From: Planctomycetota bacterium
GTDB lineage: Bacteria > Planctomycetota > Phycisphaerae > SM23-33
Direction of reading: 5' to 3'
DNA length: 52,540 bases
Assembly (NCBI GenBank): GCA_024275995.1
Contig: JAJRYB010000082.1
Span: 1-52,540 of the forward strand
This document shows positions 17,518-24,968 of this stretch, one piece after another. Under the pieces are notes generated by a model, which was not told where the DNA came from, did not search any database, and saw nothing but the letters and a program-made list of their open reading frames with translations. How positions within the stretch are numbered: position 1 is the first letter of the stretch; each line of letters starts with the position of its first letter. The position numbers and the translations under genes were made by a program.

Positions 17518-18861
17518 ATGCCCTTGCCCATAGTAGCCATCGTAGGCCGACCGAACGTCGGAAAGAGCAGCCTGCTGAATAGACTCGCCGGACGGCGCAT
17601 CGCCATCGTCGATGCCACGCCCGGCGTGACGCGCGATCGGATTTCCGCTACGTGCGAAGTCGGCGAAACCTCCGACAAGCCCAAGCTCATCGAGCTGGTG
17701 GACACCGGTGGAATGGGTATCGAAGACGTCGACGACCTGACGGACCACGTCGAGACGCAGATCGCCTACGCCGTCGAGGCGGCGAGCCTTATCCTGTTCA
17801 TCGTGGATGCCCGCCAGGGCGCGGCGACTCTCGACCGCCACGTCGCCGAGTCGCTTCGCCGCCGGGGCAAATCCGTGCTGCTCGTCGCGAATAAAATCGA
17901 CAGTGCCGGCGTCGTTACCGAAGTCGGCGAGATGAACGCCCTCGGGTTCGGCCACCCGATCGAGATATCCGCCACTCACGGACTTGGCGTTGCCGACCTG
18001 CGGGATGCGATCGCCGAGGCGCTCGCCGACGTCGCGAGCGACCTTCCGGCGGAACCGGTCATGAAGCTCGCCATCGTCGGAAAACGCAATGCGGGAAAGA
18101 GCACCTTCATCAATGCCCTCGCAGGCCAGCAGCGACTTATCGTCTCCGAGAAACCCGGAACCACGCGCGACAGCGTCGATGTGACGATCGAGATGGACGG
18201 CAAGAGGCTTACGCTCATCGACACCGCCGGCGTCCGCAAGAAGCGAAAGCTCGCCGGCGACATCGAATATTACAGTCAGCATCGTGCGATGCGCTCGATC
18301 CGACGCGCCGACGTCGTGGCGATGCTCATAGACGCCTCCGTGCCCGTCTCGCAGGTGGACAAGTCGCTCGCCGGCGAAATAGCCGAGCAGCTCAAGCCCG
18401 TCGCGCTCGTTGTCAACAAGTGGGACCTCGCGCAGGACAGGGCAAGCGGAGATGACTACGCCGAGTATCTCACGAAGACCTTCCCGGAGCTTTCGTTCGC
18501 GCCGGTAAGCCTGACTGCCGCGATCAACGGGAAGAACCTCCGTGCGACGATCCGCCTGGCCGAGCATCTTTTCGACCAGGCGAACACGCGCGTTCCGACG
18601 GCAAGGCTCAACGAATGCGTCGAGGAAATCCTCCAGCTCCGCGGACCGTCTCACAAGTCCGGCACCCGCCCGCCGAAGATCTTCTACGCCTCGCAGATCG
18701 CCACCGCGCCGCCGACCGTCGTGTGCTTCGTCAACGACGTGAGGAGCTTCGACACCTCCTACCAGAGGTTCTTCGTCAACCGGCTTCGCGAGCGTCTGCC
18801 TTTCGCGGAAGTGCCGATCCGCCTGATCTTCCGCCGGCGGCGAGGCGGCAGGCAGGAGTAA
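17518..18861 (+). CDS. der: Ribosome biogenesis GTPase Der (EngA)
   Basis: This 447-residue protein has tandem GTPase domains. G domain 1 has G-R-P-N-V-G-K-S at 9-16, D-T-G-G and N-K-I-D. G domain 2 has G-K-R-N-A-G-K-S-T near 188, D-T-A-G and N-K-W-D. A C-terminal KH-like domain follows from about 355. Der is required for maturation of the 50S ribosomal subunit. The second P-loop differs from the usual G-R-P-N-V-G-K-S-T, a variant I associate with planctomycetes, and it keeps the essential Lys and Ser. ATG 17518 starts directly at the domain. The gene ends with TAA and is followed by the palindrome at 18909. Confidence 0.96.
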   Translation: MPLPIVAIVGRPNVGKSSLLNRLAGRRIAIVDATPGVTRDRISATCEVGETSDKPKLIELVDTGGMGIEDVDDLTDHVETQIAYAVEAASLILFIVDARQGAATLDRHVAESLRRRGKSVLLVANKIDSAGVVTEVGEMNALGFGHPIEISATHGLGVADLRDAIAEALADVASDLPAEPVMKLAIVGKRNAGKSTFINALAGQQRLIVSEKPGTTRDSVDVTIEMDGKRLTLIDTAGVRKKRKLAGDIEYYSQHRAMRSIRRADVVAMLIDASVPVSQVDKSLAGEIAEQLKPVALVVNKWDLAQDRASGDDYAEYLTKTFPELSFAPVSLTAAINGKNLRATIRLAEHLFDQANTRVPTARLNECVEEILQLRGPSHKSGTRPPKIFYASQIATAPPTVVCFVNDVRSFDTSYQRFFVNRLRERLPFAEVPIRLIFRRRRGGRQE

Positions 18862-18908
18862 CGGTTCGGATAGTGTTTTGGAAATATCGCTGCACCACGC
18901 ACAATACA

Positions 18909-18938
18909 ACAGCCCACAGATGTCCGTCTGTGGGCTGT
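18909..18938. repeat. Palindromic repeat, copy 1 (convergent der / OmpA-like gene)
   Basis: Arms ACAGCCCACAGA (18909-18920) and TCTGTGGGCTGT (18927-18938) are exact complements around the 6-base loop tgtccg. The same arms recur at 21813-21844 with a different centre. It lies between two converging genes and could serve as a bidirectional terminator, but there is no T-tract on the plus strand. A dispersed REP-like element is the better description. Confidence 0.75.
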
Positions 18939-18970
18939 AATCGTAATCGTCGATCACAACGGTTATTCCA

Positions 18971-19807
18971 TTATTTTTCATTCACCTCGGGCGCCACCGA
19001 GGATGTCAGGTATCTGTCCGGCGGGACGATCCAGATTTCCACCCTGCGATTTTCCCTCGCTCCGCGGTTGTTGGGGGCGTTGGCGACTATGGGGTGATAC
19101 TCGCCGAAGCCCATCACGCCGACTCGCTTTGCCGAGAGGCCGGCGTCGGTCAGCACCTTCTGCACCGCTACCGCGCGATGCACCGACAGATACCAGTTGT
19201 TCGGGTGGCGAACCTTCGTCGCGCGCTTGCGGATCGGAATATCGTCCGTATGCCCCGCGACGTATACGTGGAACGTCGCAGCCTCCGGCGAGTTGACGAT
19301 CTGGACGAACTTCGCCAGCGCCGCCTTGGCGCCCACCTGGACGAAGTCCTTGCCCTTGTCGAACGTCAGGTCCGCCTTGAATTTCACCATACCGTACTGC
19401 GGCAGGTATTCCACAAGCTGCGGGTTGGTCCTGGCGAATTCGCGCAAAGCCTTGTCCACCGGCTGGGGCAGGCGGATATCGGGAAGCGCCGCAATGGGCG
19501 CCAGGGAGTCGATCTTCTTTTTCAGCTCCGCCAGCGAATCTTTCAGGAGCTGGTTTTCCGAACGGTAGCTCGCCAGCTGCGCGTCTTTGCGTTTCGCTTC
19601 CGCGTCGGCGGTTTTGAGTTTCTCGGCGAGTTGCCGCTTTTCTGCAAGGGCGAGCCTGTGATCGGCGCGAGACTTGCTGACCTCGTCGTTCGCCCGTCGG
19701 CACGCAGCCAGGGCTTCGTCGTAATCTTTTCTGGACACGCATCCGCCGAGGACCATCGAACCCAGCAGTGCTGCGGCGACCAGGGGAACAAGCACCTTCG
19801 TTTTCAT
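18971..19807 (-). CDS. OmpA-family peptidoglycan-binding lipoprotein
   Basis: This 278-residue protein has a lipoprotein signal ending V-L-G-G-C (lipidation predicted near Cys23) and a coiled coil from about 30 to 105. An OmpA C-terminal domain follows, with Y-V-A-G-H-T-D-D, N-N-W-Y-L-S-V-H-R-A, G-F-G-E-Y-H-P-I and a terminal N-R-R-V-E-I-W. The Asp in T-D-D and the Arg in N-R-R are the residues that bind diaminopimelate in this family. It probably tethers the outer membrane to the wall, like Pal, but the long coiled coil is unlike Pal. ATG 19807 has AGGAAC nine bases upstream. It is followed on the same strand by no close partner. Confidence 0.88.
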   Translation of the reverse strand: MKTKVLVPLVAAALLGSMVLGGCVSRKDYDEALAACRRANDEVSKSRADHRLALAEKRQLAEKLKTADAEAKRKDAQLASYRSENQLLKDSLAELKKKIDSLAPIAALPDIRLPQPVDKALREFARTNPQLVEYLPQYGMVKFKADLTFDKGKDFVQVGAKAALAKFVQIVNSPEAATFHVYVAGHTDDIPIRKRATKVRHPNNWYLSVHRAVAVQKVLTDAGLSAKRVGVMGFGEYHPIVANAPNNRGARENRRVEIWIVPPDRYLTSSVAPEVNEK

Positions 19808-19880
19808 CAGGACAGTTCCTTTCTCTTTCTGCGCGAAGCAGACCCCTCACGCTCCCAGCTCTTGTTGTCCGGAAATAACC

Positions 19881-20705
19881 TCAACTTACGCGGCGCAGGG
19901 CCTCTTTGCGCGTCGCGGTCGATTTGCCGACGAAGAATCCCGCGGCGGCCGCCGCCACCAGAACCACCACGCCGCCGATAACCACGCCGGCCATATTGTC
20001 CTGCAAACTGTTGACGAATTCCGGCACCCTGCCGGTCATCGCCGCGAGTGACAGGGTGCCTATCAGCATCGCCAGCAGCGACGCGCCGATCAGCAGACCG
20101 TTGAACAGTCCCGCCGTCGGGTCGATCACTTCCGCGGGCGCCGCCTCGACTATCTGCACCTCGGGCTGGGCGTAGGTAGCAGGTTCTTCTTCCAGGCCGC
20201 TCCCTACCAAACCGCTGCCCAGGCCCGAACCGACTTCGCCTTCCATGTCGATATGATCCAGCACCTCGGCGCCCAGCGACGTATCGTCGCTTTCCCGCGT
20301 CAGGTCCAGCAGGCCCGAACCGCTTCCCACGCCTTCCAGCGATATCTGGTCTTCGATGCTCGGGGCGATCTGCGTCTTGGCCATCGGATCGGCCGCTTCG
20401 ATCTCCAGGTCCTCGTCGTCGAAGATGCTGATCCCCTCTGCCGTGATCACCGTGTCATCCTTGCTCTCCGGCCCGGGCGCGCTGTCGGCTTCGGATATGC
20501 TCACCGTGTCGCCTTCTGCCGGCGCCAGATCGACCTCGCCGCCCGCCCCGGCGAGCGCGTCTACGTCGCTGACCTTGAACATCGTCTTGGCGCCGTCGGC
20601 GTAACTCCTGAGCTTACCGTCGGAAACCATCTGCTCCAGCGTCGCAACGTCTACGCCGAGCTTTGCCGCGGCTTCCTCGTCCGTATAGTACATCTTGTTG
20701 GCCAT
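19881..20705 (-). CDS. Membrane-anchored protein with an excisionase-like HTH domain
   Basis: This 274-residue protein begins with a MerR/excisionase-like helix-turn-helix (Y-T-D-E-E-A-A-A-K-L-G-V, then D-G-K-L-R-S-Y, then F-K-V-S-D-V-D-A-L; residues 6-52). A long, acidic, low-complexity linker covers about 55-190. Two transmembrane helices lie near 203-225 and 240-262, before a short basic tail. An HTH placed before a membrane anchor suggests that a DNA- or protein-binding head is held at the inner membrane. I recognise this layout as common in planctomycetes but know of no proven role. AGGAG precedes ATG 20705. The next gene upstream (20738-21142) is 32 bases away and probably co-transcribed. 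Confidence 0.75.
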   Translation of the reverse strand: MANKMYYTDEEAAAKLGVDVATLEQMVSDGKLRSYADGAKTMFKVSDVDALAGAGGEVDLAPAEGDTVSISEADSAPGPESKDDTVITAEGISIFDDEDLEIEAADPMAKTQIAPSIEDQISLEGVGSGSGLLDLTRESDDTSLGAEVLDHIDMEGEVGSGLGSGLVGSGLEEEPATYAQPEVQIVEAAPAEVIDPTAGLFNGLLIGASLLAMLIGTLSLAAMTGRVPEFVNSLQDNMAGVVIGGVVVLVAAAAAGFFVGKSTATRKEALRRVS

Positions 20706-20737
20706 GCGTTCTGACTCCTGCCGCTCTCTTGCAGCGA

Positions 20738-21142
20738 CTACTTTCCGCTCGCCGGGCCGGCCGGCAACCGCCGGGACCGCTCCACGAGCTTCTTAATCTC
20801 TCTCGGCAAAGGTTCCGTATTATATTCATCTAATCGCAGATCGAACGTAAAGTTTCGGCCTGCCATCAGGCGCAATTTACGAACGTTCGGCAGCCATTCG
20901 TAAACACACATCGTACCCTTCTGCGCGTCGACAAGATATATTCCGTAAGAACCGCTCGTGACCTTTCCGGCGACTGCAAACAGAGAGCCTCCGGCACCCA
21001 CGCCGGTCTCCACGTCCGCCTGCGAGCGACTTGCCGTAACTTCCACGAGCAGGCAGACGGCGATCACCGAAAGCGATATCGCGATCAACCACTGCGCCGG
21101 CGGGGTCCTGCCGACCTGTCGTCGTAAAATTTCCTCTGCCAT
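20738..21142 (-). CDS. Single-pass membrane protein of unknown function
   Basis: This 134-residue protein has one transmembrane helix (about 19-38, Q-W-L-I-A-I-S-L-S-V-I-A-V). An extracytoplasmic part follows, with L-F-A-V-A-G-K-V-T-S and a segment Y-L-V-D-A-Q-K-G-T-M-C-V-Y-E-W that looks like a small beta domain. It ends with a charged helix. A longer frame is open to 21211, but ATG 21142 immediately precedes a soluble N-terminal segment and is favoured. It lies just upstream of the HTH-membrane protein gene in the same direction, so the two may act together at the membrane. I do not recognise the family. Confidence 0.62.
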   Translation of the reverse strand: MAEEILRRQVGRTPPAQWLIAISLSVIAVCLLVEVTASRSQADVETGVGAGGSLFAVAGKVTSGSYGIYLVDAQKGTMCVYEWLPNVRKLRLMAGRNFTFDLRLDEYNTEPLPREIKKLVERSRRLPAGPASGK

Positions 21143-21305
21143 TTGTATTCCGCGATTCTGCGCGCCGATAATCCCCGCGCTGGAAGCGATTATAGATCGA
21201 CGGAAAGACACTTCAAGCGAATTTCCACGCCTTCACCCCTGTTTCGCCCCTGCTTCGCCCAAGGCTACGCAGGGCTACGCCGCAGCAGGCCGTTGCGCAG
21301 GAGAA

Positions 21306-21500
21306 CGTACCAAAGCGTACAAGTCCGTACCAAAGCGTACCGTTTCGTACAAGTTCGCACAACTCCGCAAATCCGGGGACAACCTGGGACAACCAGGAAC
21401 AGGCTGGAAAGGGTTTTTCGAGGAGCGAAAATACGTAACGTCTTATTACACACAGAGATACAGAGATGCAGAGAAATTGAAAAACGTTTTGCTTTGTTTT
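21306..21500. repeat. Long dispersed repeat, copy B (inverted relative to 1-190)
   Basis: This is the reverse complement of window positions 1-190, with about 115 nearly identical bases. At 21306-21407 the sequence is a degenerate tandem array with an exact 10-base period: units such as cgtaccaaag and cgtacaagtc alternate, followed by gggacaacct-type units. The array differs from copy A by whole 10-base units. Beyond it lies an acagagat-type stretch. No flanking transposase or target duplication was found. Confidence 0.85.
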
Positions 21501-21812
21501 TAAACCTCATTTCCCTCTGTTTCTCTGTGTCGGTTTTTCGTTCTTTAATTGTCAAGCAACTTCGGCGCGCGTAGCACGCGCCTCCATACTTGGGCGAATC
21601 CCCACGTTTTGACCACCCGAACAGGTAATTTTTCGAAAAGTGATGGGTGCAAGTCTTTATTCAGGCGAGAGATATAAAAAAATATTTTCCGGGTTAAAAT
21701 CGGGAGTGCGTTGGACTTTTTGAGCGCACAAAAGGGGCGCGCCGAGCGTGCATGGGATTGAGACATCAGGAGTTACAATCGCCGCTCACTGGTGATATCG
21801 CGGAGAAACACC

Positions 21813-21844
21813 ACAGCCCACAGATTGCAATCTGTGGGCTGTGA
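21813..21844. repeat. Palindromic repeat, copy 2 (perfect 32-bp palindrome)
   Basis: The half-site CACAGCCCACAGATTG (21813-21828) is followed directly by its reverse complement. Twelve bases of each arm are the same as at 18909-18938. It lies 27 bases past the stop of the minus-strand lipoprotein gene ending at 21871, a position suited to transcript termination or 3'-end protection. Confidence 0.75.
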
Positions 21845-21870
21845 CTCACCGTTCGCGGCGCTTGTGATTT

Positions 21871-22683
21871 TTATGGCGTCTTCGAGGCCGGCTGGGTCGT
21901 CGGCGCAACGGGTTTCTCCGCGCGTTCCGCCATCGCCGCACTCATGACCGCTTTCATCATGGCGACATTAAACTCCTGCTCGATCTTCTCGGCGGTGTAA
22001 CCTTCCCCGCCGATCTTGGTAGTAGCTTCCCTGACCACACCGGTCATTATCCTGGCCATCTTCAAGGTCTTGTCCCGCTGCTCACTGGTGGGCATTGCCG
22101 CACCCATGTCCACCTTCCAGGCGCCGTCGGTTTTGACGAGATTCATTTTACCGCCCTTATCGGGCATCTCAGCCGTCGCCTTATCGCCATTTTCTTCTAT
22201 CTTGACCTTTGTGGCGAGCTCGTCGATCGTGGGCATCTTTTTTCCGTTTTTACCAGGCGCTCTTCCGTACGCAGCCACGAACTTCTTGTTGTATGCGTAC
22301 ATCGCGCTGATCTGGCCGAACATTACCTTGGCCATTTCCTTATCATCGACGTTAACCGACGAGAGGAACAGGCCCTCGTCGCCCTGCTCCATCGCCCTGG
22401 CCATATTGAGGACGGCAGCCTTCGGCGTGGAGGCTGTCGATGCGGCGGGTGTCCCCGCCTTGGGCGCCACAACAGGAGTCTCGGCCTTGGGTTTCACGAC
22501 GGGCGTCTCGGCCTTGGGTTCCACGGCGGGCGTCGCCTTATCGACGACCTCGCTGGTCGCAGGCGTTTTTTTATCGCTCTTATCGCCCTTATCGTCGTCG
22601 TATTTCTGTCCGTCGCCGCATCCGATTGCCAGCAGACCGATTCCGACCAGCAGTATCGCCGTCCAGTGCATTCGCGTGTTCAT
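21871..22683 (-). CDS. Lipoprotein with Pro-Lys-Ala-Glu repeats
   Basis: This 270-residue protein has a lipoprotein signal (L-L-A-I-G-C) with lipidation predicted near Cys22. A disordered linker follows, holding an Asp-Lys-rich stretch and three to four tandem copies of V-x-P-K-A-E-T-P-V (about 50-80). The globular part (about 85-250) is mixed helix and strand, with G-D-K-A-T-A-E-M-P and L-V-K-T-D-G-A-W-K-V-D that resemble NTF2-like or DUF4878-type folds. GGAAAA precedes ATG 22683. The repeats probably span the peptidoglycan layer. Divergent from the flavin reductase-fold gene. Function unknown. Confidence 0.75.
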   Translation of the reverse strand: MNTRMHWTAILLVGIGLLAIGCGDGQKYDDDKGDKSDKKTPATSEVVDKATPAVEPKAETPVVKPKAETPVVAPKAGTPAASTASTPKAAVLNMARAMEQGDEGLFLSSVNVDDKEMAKVMFGQISAMYAYNKKFVAAYGRAPGKNGKKMPTIDELATKVKIEENGDKATAEMPDKGGKMNLVKTDGAWKVDMGAAMPTSEQRDKTLKMARIMTGVVREATTKIGGEGYTAEKIEQEFNVAMMKAVMSAAMAERAEKPVAPTTQPASKTP

Positions 22684-22848
22684 TGTGTTTTCCTTTCAAT
22701 TTGGTCCAGCGTTTCGTCGGCGAGTATCACCGGGCGGTATCGATAATGCAACAATACTCCACCCGGCGTGGTCGATCTCCGTCGGGATTGCACACACGCT
22801 CCAGGCGCATCATAATATCGCTTAGCCTGAACAGGAAAGGACCCGACC

Positions 22849-23361
22849 ATGCAGAAAACCGTCCCTTACGCCAAGGCGATCGACGCGAAGTATCCCGAGC
22901 AGGTCGTAATTGCAATCGCCCGCGCGGCCGGCGGCGTATGCAATCCGATAACGCTGGGCTGGACCATGATAACCTCCCACGAGCCTCCGATGATGGCGGT
23001 TTCGATCGGGCTTGGGCGATACTCGCTGGAGGTTTTCCGGCGGGCGAAGGAATTCGTCGTCGCCATGCCCTCCGAGGACCAGGCCGACGAGACGATGCTC
23101 TTCGGCACCAGGAGCGGGCGGGACATGGACAAGTTCGTCGCGGCTGGGACGGTCCTGGAGGACGCATCGGAAATCGACTGCGTTATCATGTCGGACGCGA
23201 CGGCGAACTTCGAGTGCAGGCTCGTCGGCGAGATGGAAACCGGGGACCACAGGATCTTCGTCGGGGAGGTTGTCTGCTCGCACGTGCATCCCGATATGCC
23301 GTCGCGCCTTTACACCGCCGGGGCTGGGTACAAAATGTCCGGTATCGCAAGGTTGGGGTAG
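22849..23361 (+). CDS. Flavin reductase-fold (FMN-binding split barrel) protein
   Basis: This 170-residue protein matches the flavin reductase-like split barrel, with N-P-I-T-L-G-W near 32 and M-M-A-V-S-I-G-L-G-R-Y-S near 48-59. It also has K-E-F-V-V-A-M-P, E-C-R-L-V-G-E-M near 125, and H-R-I-F-V-G-E-V-V near 135. Family members bind FMN and reduce it with NAD(P)H, or act as components of two-component oxygenases; some bind heme or act on flavin-linked substrates. GGAAAGGA lies upstream of ATG 22849. It ends with TAG and converges with the lipoprotein gene at 23382. The partner enzyme, if any, is not in the window. Confidence 0.85.
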   Translation: MQKTVPYAKAIDAKYPEQVVIAIARAAGGVCNPITLGWTMITSHEPPMMAVSIGLGRYSLEVFRRAKEFVVAMPSEDQADETMLFGTRSGRDMDKFVAAGTVLEDASEIDCVIMSDATANFECRLVGEMETGDHRIFVGEVVCSHVHPDMPSRLYTAGAGYKMSGIARLG

Positions 23362-23381
23362 AGCGTAACGGATGAAACCTC

Positions 23382-24407
23382 TCAGCGGATTCTGAACTCG
23401 TGCTTCATGACCGGTTCGGGACCGGAGTAGAACTTGATAACGTAGGTTCCGGAACCTCCCCCCCTGGCGGCGATGTCCCTCGGGCTGAACTGCAACCCGC
23501 GCCCTGTCGCCGAGTGCGCCTTGCTCCAGAGAAGATTCATCGAGACGAGATCTTTTCGCGCCCCCTTGCGGATAATGGTTACGCGGAACCGGTTGCGATC
23601 GCATACGGCCGGGAGCTTCACCACGAAATACGCCTTCTGATCGGAGATGCTGAAGTTGTTCGTAAAGGCCCACTTCCCGTCGTAATAGTCACTCGCGGTG
23701 CGGAAGTCCTTCGGACTGACTTTTATCTGCAACCTGGTGATCGCGAATCGCCGCACAAGCTGGTGGACGACCTGCTGGACGGCGGTGCTGAGGCACGCCT
23801 GCGGGTCCGCCTTGGGGGGCGAACCTTCCGCCCACGCCCGGTACTGCGCCGGGGTGGGGGTGGCGTAGATAGTCGTCCCGTCCGTTCGCAGCAGTGCGGC
23901 AGCAACCTGGACGTTCGCTTCATTGCGCGTCCAGGTGTACCGGTTGTACGCGCCGGTCCAGACCTGGCGTTTGCGCACCGGGTCCCAGGCCATCACCGGC
24001 TGCTGCTTGCGCTGGGAATGACTCGTAGCCGAGTATGCGGTAACCGTTCCGGAAAGGATCGCCTGCACCTTTCCGCGCTTGGCGAATTTTTTCGCGAGGG
24101 CGGCTGCGTCCTCACCGGTCAACATGCTGCGACGGTCGGACTCGTCCAGCAGGAGTTGCAGGTCGTTGCGATTGTAGATGCGGTACGTTCCGTTGGCCAT
24201 CAGCGCCGTCGCCAGCGCGTCGCCGACGACAAGGTCCGCGCCGCGAACGCCGGTGGCGTTGCGGAATCCGACGACGGCGACGTTCTTCAGGTCGGACCTG
24301 TAGAACGGTGGGTACTGCGTGATCCATATTTTCTTTGAGCAACCCACCGTCGAGAAGCCCGACAGCACGATGAAAATCGACAGCGTTGCGAAGCGTCGAA
24401 ATGACAT
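23382..24407 (-). CDS. CsgG/TolB-like lipoprotein
   Basis: This 341-residue protein has a lipoprotein signal ending F-S-T-V-G-C. The N-terminal half resembles the nucleotide-fold domain of CsgG/TolB-N-like proteins: N-V-A-V-V-G-F-R-N-A-T-G, then G-D-A-L-A-T-A-L, R-N-D-L-Q-L-L-L, and A-I-L-S-G-T-V. The C-terminal half (about 220-341) is beta-rich and ends with an immunoglobulin-like segment. Such lipoproteins often assemble on the outer membrane. ATG 24407 follows AGGAGAAC, so the open frame upstream to 24518 is ignored. Proteins of this kind with G-N-A-T near the start usually accompany LPS or secretion functions; no partner is visible here. Confidence 0.72.
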   Translation of the reverse strand: MSFRRFATLSIFIVLSGFSTVGCSKKIWITQYPPFYRSDLKNVAVVGFRNATGVRGADLVVGDALATALMANGTYRIYNRNDLQLLLDESDRRSMLTGEDAAALAKKFAKRGKVQAILSGTVTAYSATSHSQRKQQPVMAWDPVRKRQVWTGAYNRYTWTRNEANVQVAAALLRTDGTTIYATPTPAQYRAWAEGSPPKADPQACLSTAVQQVVHQLVRRFAITRLQIKVSPKDFRTASDYYDGKWAFTNNFSISDQKAYFVVKLPAVCDRNRFRVTIIRKGARKDLVSMNLLWSKAHSATGRGLQFSPRDIAARGGGSGTYVIKFYSGPEPVMKHEFRIR

Positions 24408-24609
24408 GAACGGTTCTCCTGTGATCTTCCGAACGAACGCGGGACAGTATATCCCAATACCAACCAGTCTGTAAGAGCCTTTGAAGAAGTCCGATCCTGT
24501 TGATCTTCGTCTTGCCAATGCAACCTGCCGAAGGCAGTTGCAGCCGTCAAATCAGGCCTGAAGACGAACCGGAGATTACATTTACAATACGAACATCAAT
24601 AAATGGCGG

Positions 24610-24795
24610 AAATACGAAATACGAAACCCGAAATACGAAACAAATTGCAAATCCGAATGTTCGAAACACAAAACTCACGCCCCCAACTGTAATAACGATG
24701 GGACGCTGACCGGTGGAGAGTTTTTGTCATTCGGTCATTGCGATTTCGATATTGTTTCGAAATTCGTGCTTCGTTATTCGATATTCCTGTTTTCG
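24610..24795. repeat. Inverted pair of cgaaatac-type short-period repeats
   Basis: On the left (24610-24690) units such as gaaatac and gaaaccc recur with a period of about 7-9 bases (for example aatacgaaatacgaaa). On the right (24735-24795) the complementary type (ttcgatattgtttcgaaatt, tgcttcgttattcg) appears in the opposite orientation. The middle is a short unique sequence. No protein lies between the arms, unlike the GxxExxY locus, so this may be an emptied cassette. That is inference. Confidence 0.6.
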
Positions 24796-24864
24796 CCGCC
24801 GAAGGCGGTGAGAAATACAGGTTAGCGGTTCACAAAGCTTCGTCGGAGGAGAAAAAAGCCGCGG

Positions 24865-24894
24865 TTGCCGCAGCCACCGCGACGATGGTATAAT
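24865..24894 (+). promoter_or_regulatory. Sigma-70-type promoter for the rhomboid gene
   Basis: TTGCCG at 24865-24870 and a perfect TATAAT at 24889-24894 are separated by 18 bases. Transcription would start near 24901, about 68 bases before the ATG at 24969. Confidence 0.6.
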
Positions 24895-24968
24895 CCCGCG
24901 GCGCTGTACGCTCGAAGCGTCATCGCGCAGGATTTTCCGGATTCGCTTTAGGAGCGTATGCGTCTGCA

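Larger units (their letters stand above)
21143..21870. other. Large gene-free interval rich in repeats
   Basis: These 728 bases contain no supported gene. They hold repeat copy B (21306-21500), a short ctctg-type arm at 21514-21531, an AT-rich stretch at 21640-21720, and the palindrome at 21813-21844. A 73-codon minus-strand frame at 21545-21766 lacks a convincing start and resembles nothing I know. The AT-rich part could encode a small RNA, but I see no defined promoter-terminator pair. Confidence 0.6.
24408..24968. other. Long divergent intergenic region with short-period repeats
   Basis: These 561 bases contain no supported gene. 24420-24600 holds a small hairpin around 24520-24545 (caacctgcc paired with ggcagttg). 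24610-24690 and 24735-24795 hold the cgaaatac-type repeat in inverted orientation. 24865-24894 is the rhomboid gene promoter. Frames across this region are short and lack ribosome binding sites. Confidence 0.5.

Noticed and set aside
21306-21407. CRISPR-like array
   Set aside because: The units are 10 bases, degenerate and have no spacers of about 30 bases; no cas genes are near.
21545-21766. 73-codon minus-strand gene in the gene-free interval
   Set aside because: It has no good start signal and no recognisable domain, and it lies in repeat-rich sequence.
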